Positions 1 through 6,692 of a stretch of 50,956 nt of DNA are shown piece by piece. The translations under genes and the position numbers were made by a program. This DNA comes from DATEOR01 sp046734455. GTDB lineage: Bacteria; Actinomycetota; Thermoleophilia; Gaiellales; Gaiellaceae. Under the pieces are notes generated by a model. It was given only the letters and a program-made list of their open reading frames with translations. It made no database searches and was not told the origin of the DNA. Within the stretch, counting starts at the first letter, position 1, and the number at the start of each line of letters is the position of its first letter. The stretch covers positions 1 through 50,956 of the forward strand of contig JBKPRJ010000063.1 in the NCBI GenBank assembly GCA_046734455.1, given 5' to 3'.

Positions 1-1597
1 AGCTCACGTTCACGTTCGTGCCCTCGCCCGAGGTCGTCGTCGACTGGACGCGGTCGCCGCCGTCGAGCGGGTAGGCGGCCAGGCAGGCGCTGTCGAGGCC
101 GGAGAGGGCGTCACTGGCCTTGAAGCGGTTCGTGACGTCGTCGTTGTACCAGCCGGCCCCGTTCGGGCTCGTGGTCGGGCCGAGGTCGCTGATGACCGGC
201 TTCGTCTTGTCGATCTTGATCGGGCCGAAGGTCGACCCGCCGGCCGTATTCCCCGCGTTGTCGGCGCACGTGCCGTCAAAGGTCGCGGTTGCGCCGCTCG
301 TCTCCGACGTGAAGTCCTTGGTCTGGTTGCCGGAGCCAGCCGTCAGGCCGCTGCCGCCCGAATCGACGCACGTGAAGGTCACGCGCACGTCCTTGTTGGT
401 CCACGTGTCTGACGCATAGGCCGTCGCGCCCGAGAAGCTGGGCGCGTCGCCCTTGACGGCCGACGCGGTGACGGTCGGCGCCGCGCGGTCGATCGTATAG
501 ACCTGACCGACGAAGCTACCGTTGCCGACTCCACCGCCACCCGCCGTTCCCGTGCCGGTGCCACCGAGCTTGTTGCCGGCGCCATCCTGGATCGAATCGT
601 TGTCATTAAGGTTGAGGCCCAGCGCGCCACTGCCCGTGCCGCTCGAGGCGGTGACGGTGTACGACGCGGCCGACCCCGTCACGCTGGAAATCGCCGGAGA
701 GCCGCCGAGCCCAGTGTTCGCCAGAGAGAAATCTGACGAGTCAACACCCGTCACGCTTTCACTGAAAGTGACCGTCCAACTGAGGTTCCCGCTTGTGTTG
801 GTGGGGTTGCCCCCAACTCGGTTGATCGAGACGACGTTAGGAGGCGTGGTGTCGCCCGTCGTCACTACGAGCGTCGCGTTCCCGGGGCTCGGCCCAGGGC
901 CTTGGCACCCTGACCCGCTGTTCGTTCCGCTGACGGTGATGGTGAAAGATCCCGTGGGTGTCGTGGAGGCGGTGTTGATGGTGAGTGTCGTCGTCACCGG
1001 CGAGCTGCCAGAACCAGTTGTGACGAGAGGATTGGTGCCGAACGAAGCAGTCGCGCCGGTGGGCAAACCGGCAGCAGCGAGTGTGACGTTGCATTGATTC
1101 GCGTTCCCCCCGACTGCCAAACTGACCGTGTAGCCAGCGGAGGAGCCTTGTGCAGCCGTTGCAGAGCTTGGAGCTAGCGAAATTGCTCCCGGATTGGAGT
1201 CCGTGAATGTCCACGTCGCAGTCCCAGAGGACGCGCCGGTAGCAGTCACCGAGTACTGCGCCACGAACCAGTCGGGGAGGTTGAACTGGTCGGAGATCGC
1301 ACCGTTTCCGTCCGCCGTGACGTCGACGTCTCGACGCCAAGTCTCACCCGCGTCGTCGTTGACCCTGATGTGCACCGACTCACCCGCGGCCCAGTTGGCG
1401 CCCGAAAGCGTGACCTGCTCGCCCGGCGCGTAGTCGGCCTTGTCGGACCACACCGAAGGAGGCGGCGGAGTCTCGATCGCCGCCCGCCCACTATTCGCAA
1501 AGGCCAGGGCGGCCAACATCAGCGCCCCGAACACGGTCAAGGCGAAGACCCTCCGCCAGTGTGTCGCTGACTTGACCTTCTCAGCCGCAGGTGTCAT
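1..1597 (-). CDS. Secreted multi-domain Ig-like surface protein (3' end outside window)
   Basis: The frame is open from an ATG at 1597 to the window edge, giving 532 visible residues with no stop. A strong GGAGGAGAGAGG ribosome site precedes the ATG. The N-terminus has a charged start and a hydrophobic stretch (VFALTVFGALMLAALAFA), a signal peptide or anchor. A first Ig-like domain follows (DYAPGEQVTLSG, about residues 47-130), then threonine/serine/glycine-rich domains and at least two bacterial Ig-like modules with the linkers YTIDRAAPTV and IKIDKTKPVI. Such chains are typical of adhesins or cell-surface stalks; no catalytic motif is seen. It is divergent from the kinase at 1943. The C-terminus, where a sorting signal would lie, is not in the window. 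Confidence 0.85.
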   Translation of the reverse strand, partial: MTPAAEKVKSATHWRRVFALTVFGALMLAALAFANSGRAAIETPPPPSVWSDKADYAPGEQVTLSGANWAAGESVHIRVNDDAGETWRRDVDVTADGNGAISDQFNLPDWFVAQYSVTATGASSGTATWTFTDSNPGAISLAPSSATAAQGSSAGYTVSLAVGGNANQCNVTLAAAGLPTGATASFGTNPLVTTGSGSSPVTTTLTINTASTTPTGSFTITVSGTNSGSGCQGPGPSPGNATLVVTTGDTTPPNVVSINRVGGNPTNTSGNLSWTVTFSESVTGVDSSDFSLANTGLGGSPAISSVTGSAASYTVTASSGTGSGALGLNLNDNDSIQDGAGNKLGGTGTGTAGGGGVGNGSFVGQVYTIDRAAPTVTASAVKGDAPSFSGATAYASDTWTNKDVRVTFTCVDSGGSGLTAGSGNQTKDFTSETSGATATFDGTCADNAGNTAGGSTFGPIKIDKTKPVISDLGPTTSPNGAGWYNDDVTNRFKASDALSGLDSACLAAYPLDGGDRVQSTTTSGEGTNVNVS

Positions 1598-1903
1598 GCC
1601 CTCTCTCCTCCTCTAGTCGGCTTCGCCCGTCGGCGAGCCGAAACAGTTGGCCACTGATGACACTAGGACGCCCACCGAGCCTCCGGACCGACCAATGGTC
1701 CAGACATGCCTCTCGTGAGTCGGGGCAACCCCATACCGCCCCTGGTGTCTTGCACGCGTCCCTCTCTCCTCGGTTCTCCCAAGCGAGCGGGGGGAGCTGT
1801 GCCGCAGCGCCCCGTCTCGCTCCTCGCACGATCACGGATCGAGCCCGACCCGTCTATAGGCCGACAGTCCCATTCCGAGCGTTGAGAGTCCCAACTCGCG
1901 TGA

Positions 1904-1923
1904 GCGTTGAGAAACCTCAACGC
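1904..1923 (+). promoter_or_regulatory. Perfect hairpin upstream of kinase gene, with a direct half-repeat
   Basis: GCGTTGAG / CTCAACGC form a perfect 8-bp stem around an AAAC loop, ending 19 bases before the TTG start at 1943. The left arm (GCGTTGAGA) also occurs at 1879-1887, so the site could be an operator with repeated half-sites or a leader hairpin. The rest of the 345-base divergent gap 1598-1942 holds no convincing gene. Confidence 0.35.
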
Positions 1924-1942
1924 TTGAGGCCGGTGAGGCCCA

Positions 1943-3403
1943 TTGAACTTCGCCGCAATTCGCTCGAAAATCCGACTCCTCCGTGAATCGGCGGAGGCTG
2001 CGGAAATCGACCGGGGAGGGGTCGGATTGGCAACGACGAAGCGCCGGCGGGAAACGCTTAGTGATGCTGCAGGCGATCTTCGCCGTGCAGCGACTCGGCT
2101 CGGCTTCTCGGCGCGAGAGACACGCGAGCTCGTGCGGCTCGTCCAACCTGGGACAAGCGAATCGCTTCTCGTCACGAAGATCGGCGACCTGCTCGTCGAC
2201 CGCTCGCTCGAGCACGGCTGGGCGCCCGAAGGCATCTGGGCGCTCCTGGAAGTGGTGGCTGACGTCGCTGACGTCGACGAGCACAAGCTCGGCCTCAACT
2301 GCCACAGCCGTGCAGCTCGAAATCCTTCGCTGCTCGCTCTCTCACCGCGCCTCGCCGTGGAGATGCACGTGCGGATGCTCCGCGTCCTCACGCCTGCCAG
2401 CGATGTTTCCGTTTGGACTGCCTCCTCGGAAGGCGGGTTGGAGTGCACCGCCCACGCGGGCGAAGGCGAGCCGACGCGGCGGGCACGCCTGGTCGCGCGC
2501 GATCTCCTTGACGGATCGGCGCCCGGGCTCGGCCTTTTCACCAGCATCCCGGTCCTTCGCTGGCAGCGGACGGAGGCGGCGCTCGTCGTCAAGTCCGAGA
2601 AGGAGTGGCGGCAGACCGCAGCTCTCGCCGCTGAGGACACTGCGGCCGCATTGACGCCCGTGCTCGAGCGCGAGGCTCTGCTTGCGCGAAATGCGACTCG
2701 CGAGCGAGCACTCGTCGCGACCGGCGAGCGGCTCCTCACGCGGATCGGCTTCGATCTGCACGACGGCCCGATTCAGGACCTCAGCGTGATCGCCGGCGAT
2801 ATTCGTCTCTTTAAGGCACGTCTTGCGGACGCGGGCGAGTCGGTTGCGCCCCGGATCGTCGCCGGCTTTCTCGACGACCTCGGCGCGAGGATCGAGAGTC
2901 TCGACCGAGGGCTCAGAGATGCGATTCATTCCCTGGAATCTCCCGCCGTCGCGCAGGGGCCCGTCGAGGGCAGCCTGCGGCGCGAGATCGAATCCTTCGA
3001 GGAGCACAGTGGCATCGCCGTCGAGCTCACTGTCACAGGCGACTTCGAGCCCCTGACCGCGTCTCAGCGGATCGCAATCGTCCGGCTCGTGCAGGAATCC
3101 CTGTCGAACGCGCGGGACCACGGCGGCGCGGCGACGGTGTCCGTCTCGCTCCTCGCCCGGCCCGACGGGACGACGCTCGAGATCATGGATGACGGTCGCG
3201 GGTTCGACGTTCCACGCACGCTCGTGCGAGCTGCGCGGCGCGGAAGGTTTGGGCTGCTCGGAATGAGCGAGCGCGTCCGGCTCCTCGGGGGTCGCTTCGA
3301 CGTCCAGAGCCAGAAGGGCGGTCCGACGCTCGTCTCGGCACGGTTGCCGATCTGGCAGCCCGCGATCCAATCACCTGCGGATCTCCCCGCGGCGCTCATC
3401 TAA
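1943..3403 (+). CDS. Cytoplasmic NarL/DegS-type sensor histidine kinase
   Basis: 486 residues with no membrane segment, so a soluble kinase. The middle (about 125-245) looks like a degenerate sensory, possibly GAF-like, domain. The dimerisation/phosphoacceptor box is FDLHDGPIQDL with the phosphorylated His near residue 273 (HisKA_3 family). The ATPase domain shows the N-box VQESLSNARDHG (about 383-394), G1 DDGRGF (416-421) and G2 RFGLLGM. It would autophosphorylate and pass phosphate to a LuxR-type regulator, but no regulator adjoins it, so its partner is unknown. The start is a TTG with GGTGAGG a few bases upstream; it is the least certain part. Nine bases separate the stop from the next gene. 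Confidence 0.88.
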   Translation: MNFAAIRSKIRLLRESAEAAEIDRGGVGLATTKRRRETLSDAAGDLRRAATRLGFSARETRELVRLVQPGTSESLLVTKIGDLLVDRSLEHGWAPEGIWALLEVVADVADVDEHKLGLNCHSRAARNPSLLALSPRLAVEMHVRMLRVLTPASDVSVWTASSEGGLECTAHAGEGEPTRRARLVARDLLDGSAPGLGLFTSIPVLRWQRTEAALVVKSEKEWRQTAALAAEDTAAALTPVLEREALLARNATRERALVATGERLLTRIGFDLHDGPIQDLSVIAGDIRLFKARLADAGESVAPRIVAGFLDDLGARIESLDRGLRDAIHSLESPAVAQGPVEGSLRREIESFEEHSGIAVELTVTGDFEPLTASQRIAIVRLVQESLSNARDHGGAATVSVSLLARPDGTTLEIMDDGRGFDVPRTLVRAARRGRFGLLGMSERVRLLGGRFDVQSQKGGPTLVSARLPIWQPAIQSPADLPAALI

Positions 3404-3412
3404 TCTCACCCT

Positions 3413-3826
3413 GTGCCGAGGGCTCCGCTGCCTCCAGGATTGGTGGAGTTTCTGCGCCTAGCCAGACCTGCCGTGGTCGGGACGGTGCGCAGCGACGGCT
3501 CGCCCGTCACGACAGCCTGCTGGTACGGGCTCCAGGACGACGGGCGCATCCTCCTGTCCATGGACCGAGACAGCCACCGCCTCCGGCACCTGCGCGCCGA
3601 GCCGCGCGTCGCACTGACCGTGCTCGGCGACGACTGGTACAACCAGCTCTCGCTTCTCGGCCGCGCGGTGGAGATCCGCGACGACTCCGGCCTCGCGGAC
3701 ATCGACGCCCTCTCGCACCGATACCTGGGAGAGCCCTACGAGGACCGCTCCTACGGAGGGGTCAGCGTTCTCTTCGACATCGAGCGCTGGCACACATGGG
3801 GCGATCCGGCCGGCGAGACAGCCTGA
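3413..3826 (+). CDS. PPOX-class split-barrel flavin/F420-dependent oxidoreductase
   Basis: 137 residues matching the pyridoxamine-phosphate-oxidase-like split barrel: an N-terminal strand with RPAVVGTVRSDGSPVTTACW, then GRILLSMDRDSHRLRHLRAEPRVALTV, where the basic residues usually bind the cofactor phosphate, and a C-terminal RYLGEPY segment. In actinobacteria this subfamily often uses F420, but FMN or heme cannot be excluded. It starts at GTG 3413 with no clear ribosome site, perhaps translated by coupling to the kinase 9 bases upstream. Its 3' end overlaps the methyltransferase by 31 bases. Confidence 0.8.
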   Translation: MPRAPLPPGLVEFLRLARPAVVGTVRSDGSPVTTACWYGLQDDGRILLSMDRDSHRLRHLRAEPRVALTVLGDDWYNQLSLLGRAVEIRDDSGLADIDALSHRYLGEPYEDRSYGGVSVLFDIERWHTWGDPAGETA

Positions 3827-4542
3827 CGTACTACCGCGACGATCTCGCGCTTGTGCACCACCTCGGCTTCGGCTTCCACGCCGACGCCTGCGCGCCCGGG
3901 ATCCTCGCGCTCCTCGAGCCAGTGCGGGGCGGCCTCGTGCTCGAGCTCGGATGCGGCAGCGGCCTCCTGACCCGGCATCTCGTCGAGGCCGAGCACCGAG
4001 TCGTGGCCACCGACGCCTCGCCCGCGATGCTCGCCCTCGCGCCCGAGACCGCGCCTGGGGCCGACGTGCGACAACTCGTCCTTCCCGATGACCCGCTGCC
4101 CGCATGCGACGCGATCGTCTCGGTTGGTCACGTCCTCAGTTACCTCCCGGACGAAGCGGCGATCGAGCGTGCGCTGGCCGCGATCGCCCACGCCCTTCGG
4201 TCCGGCGGAGTTCTCGCCCTCGACCTCTGCGACCTGCGCTACGGCGAGCTGCGGCGAGACGAGGCCAACGCGAGCCGGATCGCCGACGACTGGGCGATCG
4301 TCACCAGCTTCGAGCTGCCGCGGCCGAATCTCTTCGTCCGCGAGATCGCGTCGTTCCTTCGCAATGACGACGGCACGTGGCGGCGAGACGACGAGCGCCA
4401 CGAGAACGTGCTCGTCGACACTGCAACCGTGCCGGAGCTTCTCGCAGAGCACGGGGTCGAAGCCCGCGTGAAGGAGTCGTTCGGGCAAGAACATCTGCCG
4501 GATGGTCTCGTCGCGATCATCGGCCGGAAGGCGGGCGCCTGA
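3796..4542 (+). CDS. Class I SAM-dependent methyltransferase
   Basis: 248 residues. Motif I is VLELGCGSGLLTRHL (about 51-65), followed by the acidic VVATDASPAML loop that holds the ribose hydroxyls and by CDAIVSVGHVLSYLPD as motif IV. This is a standard Rossmann methyltransferase (Methyltransf_25/11 type). The substrate is not deducible; it could be a small molecule. The chosen ATG lies within the end of the PPOX gene, and conserved sequence begins by residue 10 (LTYYRDDLALVHH), so the start must be close to this. The stop TGA overlaps the ATG of the ZIP gene, indicating one transcript. Confidence 0.82.
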   Translation: MGRSGRRDSLTYYRDDLALVHHLGFGFHADACAPGILALLEPVRGGLVLELGCGSGLLTRHLVEAEHRVVATDASPAMLALAPETAPGADVRQLVLPDDPLPACDAIVSVGHVLSYLPDEAAIERALAAIAHALRSGGVLALDLCDLRYGELRRDEANASRIADDWAIVTSFELPRPNLFVREIASFLRNDDGTWRRDDERHENVLVDTATVPELLAEHGVEARVKESFGQEHLPDGLVAIIGRKAGA

Positions 4543-5273
4543 TGGGCGCCGCGTTCGGCTGGGGATTCCTGGCCGCCTCGTCCCTCGTGATCGGCGCGAT
4601 CGTGGCACTCCTCGTGCCCATGCGGCTGCCGACGATCGGGCTCATCATGGGGTTCGGCGCCGGCGTGCTCATCAGCGCGGTCGCCTTCGACCTCGTCCAG
4701 GAGGCCGTCGAGCTGGAGGCGGCGACCTGGGCACCGGCCCTGGGGATCTTCGCCGGCTGCGGGCTCTTTTTCGGCGGCGACGTCCTCATCGACCGGATGG
4801 GCGGCGGCGACCGCAAGGACGCGCAAGGCGCCCAGGAGAGCGGCTCGCCGCTCGCGATCGTCCTCGGCACCGTGCTGGACGGAATCCCGGAGTCGACGGT
4901 GATCGGTCTCACGATCTTCCAGGGCGGGGCGGTCGGGGCCGCGTATCTCACCGCGGTCTTCGTCTCGAACCTGCCGGAGGCGATCTCCTCCACCTCGGGT
5001 CTCGTCACCAGCGGCTGGCGGAGAACGAGGATCCTCTGGATGTGGGCTGCGATCGCGCTCGTCTCCGCGCTCGCGTCGCTCGCCGGCTACAGCATCTTCC
5101 AGGATGCGCCTGCCGAGGTCGTCTCCTTCGTCCTCACGTTCGCCGCGGGCGCGATCCTCACCATGCTCGCCGACACGATGATCCCCGAAGCGTACGAGCA
5201 CGGCGGCAAGTTGACGGGTGTCGTGACGACGCTCGGCTTCGTCGTCGCCTTCGGAATCCACCAGGCGAGCTGA
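4542..5273 (+). CDS. ZIP-family metal transporter
   Basis: 243 residues, about seven or eight membrane helices. Family hallmarks are in helices IV and V: VLDGIPESTVIG and SNLPEAISSTSG, whose acidic residues and polar positions form the metal path, plus ADTMIPEAYEHGG near the C-terminus. It likely moves a divalent metal such as zinc across the plasma membrane; direction and metal are not known. There is no long His-rich loop; the loop after helix III is short and charged. The ATG overlaps the preceding stop (TGATG), and nothing better lies upstream, so the start is firm. Confidence 0.85.
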   Translation: MGAAFGWGFLAASSLVIGAIVALLVPMRLPTIGLIMGFGAGVLISAVAFDLVQEAVELEAATWAPALGIFAGCGLFFGGDVLIDRMGGGDRKDAQGAQESGSPLAIVLGTVLDGIPESTVIGLTIFQGGAVGAAYLTAVFVSNLPEAISSTSGLVTSGWRRTRILWMWAAIALVSALASLAGYSIFQDAPAEVVSFVLTFAAGAILTMLADTMIPEAYEHGGKLTGVVTTLGFVVAFGIHQAS

Positions 5274-5291
5274 AAACGGGCGCGGCGGAAA

Positions 5292-5362
5292 AGGCGCGGA
5301 CCGGATTCGAACCGGTGTACGAGGCTTTGCAGGCCTCTGCCTAACCTCTCGGCCACCGCGCC
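5292..5362 (-). tRNA. tRNA-Cys (anticodon GCA)
   Basis: The minus strand reads a full cloverleaf: acceptor GGCGCGG/CCGCGCC, anticodon loop CTGCAAA (anticodon GCA) on a GAGGC/GCCTC stem, and T-loop GGTTCGAATCC. The discriminator base is U, the expected identity element for cysteine. CCA is not encoded. Confidence 0.95.
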
Positions 5363-5486
5363 GCCGCGCCTGCCATCGTACCGGGCGCAAAAGTCGCACT
5401 TGGCAGGAAACGGCAATCCTGCGCAGAATGGACGCACGCCGCATCTTGCGAACCTTGTCCCGGGGTTGATGGCGCACGGTGCGGCT

Positions 5487-5513
5487 GGAGCCCCGGCCCC
5501 CTACCGGGGCTCC
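5487..5513 (-). terminator. Terminator-like hairpin
   Basis: GGAGCCCCGG and CCGGGGCTCC form a perfect 10-bp stem with a 7-base loop, about 30 bases past the stop of the small minus-strand gene at 5545. There is no U-tract, so it may act as a transcript end or processing barrier ahead of tRNA-Cys. Confidence 0.4.
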
Positions 5514-5544
5514 CCTATGGGTACGAACAAAGGACGAATCCGGA

Positions 5545-5718
5545 TTACGCCGCGCCCGGAGCGAGCCGGCGTCCCGCGCGGAGGAGGGCAGTCGTCCGCG
5601 TGCGACGCTCGGCCCGGCGGCCCGCGGCGATGTCGGCCGCAAGCTCTCCGCTCCGGGCACGGCGCAGGAGATCGAGATGGCGTTCGCGGTCGTAGGCGCG
5701 ATGGCTCTCGGGATTCAC
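5545..5718 (-). CDS. Small basic/acidic hypothetical protein
   Basis: 57 residues from GTG 5718 (AGGA four bases upstream), predicted helical: HLDLLRRARSGELAADIAAG followed by an Arg-rich tail. The residue mix looks coding, but I recognise no family. An alternative ATG at 5757 has a very good GGAGAGAGAGG site and would make 70 residues. In that case its start codon shares the bases CATG with the divergent ECF sigma gene and its ribosome site lies inside that gene. The longer form is possible. Function unknown. Confidence 0.4.
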   Translation of the reverse strand: MNPESHRAYDRERHLDLLRRARSGELAADIAAGRRAERRTRTTALLRAGRRLAPGAA

Positions 5719-5755
5719 GTTTCCTGGACGGGCGAGAGCAGCGTAATCTTCCCTC

Positions 5756-6307
5756 ATGGAAGCCTCTCTCTCCGACGCGGCACTCGTCGCCCGCTGCCGA
5801 ACCGGAGACGAGAGCGCGTGGGCGGAGCTCGTCAATCGGTTCTCCCGCTACGTCTACGCGATCGCGACGCAGGGATTCGGCCTGCGCGCGGACGACGCCG
5901 AGGACGTCTTCCAGGAGGTCTTCGCACGCACGTATCAGCATCTCGACCGCCTGCGGGACGACGCGGCGATCCGCCCCTGGATCGCGCAGCTCACGCGCCG
6001 GCTTTCCATCGACAGGATCCGCGCCGGCTCGCGCGAGCAGCTGAGCGACGAGGACCTCGAGCCGGCCGTGCTCGACGAGACCATCGATCGGCTGGACGAC
6101 GCGCTCGCCGTGCGCGAGGCGATGGGCGACCTCTCGGAGACCTGCCAGGAGATTCTCGACCGCTTCTTCGCGCGAGACGAGAGTTACCAGACCATCGGCG
6201 CGGCCCTCGAGATCCCCTCGGGAACGATCGCCAGCCGCATCTCGCGCTGTCTCGCGAAGCTCCGCGAGATCTTCGAGGGAAGAAATCCGGCGGCTGAGCC
6301 GTCCTGA
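5756..6307 (+). CDS. ECF-type RNA polymerase sigma factor
   Basis: 183 residues. Region 2 spans about 15-80, with EDVFQEVFARTYQHLDRL as region 2.2/2.3 and PWIAQLTRRLSIDRIR as region 2.4. Region 4 spans about 120-172 (CQEILDRFFARDESYQTIGAAL and TIASRISRCLAKLRE helix-turn-helix). It has the usual ECF length without an extension. It directs polymerase to a small regulon, usually held by an anti-sigma factor. No zinc-binding anti-sigma is adjacent; the candidates are the small protein 5 bases downstream and the membrane protein at 6693. The ribosome site is weak. Confidence 0.88.
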   Translation: MEASLSDAALVARCRTGDESAWAELVNRFSRYVYAIATQGFGLRADDAEDVFQEVFARTYQHLDRLRDDAAIRPWIAQLTRRLSIDRIRAGSREQLSDEDLEPAVLDETIDRLDDALAVREAMGDLSETCQEILDRFFARDESYQTIGAALEIPSGTIASRISRCLAKLREIFEGRNPAAEPS

Positions 6308-6312
6308 GACTG

Positions 6313-6579
6313 ATGACGACGACCGGACCCTACGACGAAGAGCGCCTCGCGGAGCTTCTCCGGGCGCTCCCGCCTGCTCCCGAGGGCTGGGTGCGCGCCG
6401 CACAGGAGCTCCCCCGGAGTCGGCGCGAGCTCGACGACATCGTCGCCCGTGCGATTGCCGACCAGGAGTTCCGCCAGGCCCTGATCGACGATCTCGAGCG
6501 GGCTCTCCGCGACGTCGGCTACGAGCCCGAGGCGCTTCCGCTCGAAGAGCTCAGGCGCCGACTCGACTCGGACCAGTAA
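6313..6579 (+). CDS. Small acidic helical protein next to sigma factor
   Basis: 88 residues, no membrane segment and no Cys/His zinc motif. It begins after the ECF sigma stop and must share its transcript. The C-terminal half is helical and acidic (FRQALIDDLERALRDVGYEP, LPLEELRRRLDSDQ). I do not recognise the family. Position suggests a modulator of the sigma factor, such as an atypical soluble anti-sigma, but nothing in the sequence proves it. Confidence 0.65.
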   Translation: MTTTGPYDEERLAELLRALPPAPEGWVRAAQELPRSRRELDDIVARAIADQEFRQALIDDLERALRDVGYEPEALPLEELRRRLDSDQ

Positions 6580-6692
6580 GCCGGCTCCCATCTTTCGAAG
6601 GCCGGAATCCCTCGACCGGGTAGCGCCTGGGTTTTCGCTCTTCTCATCCGCCGAATGCCCTGCCAGAATCTGGTCATCTCTCGGAGGGCCTG

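Noticed and set aside
4239..5660. 473-codon minus frame across the methyltransferase, ZIP and tRNA-Cys
   Set aside because: Runs through a tRNA and two good opposite genes.
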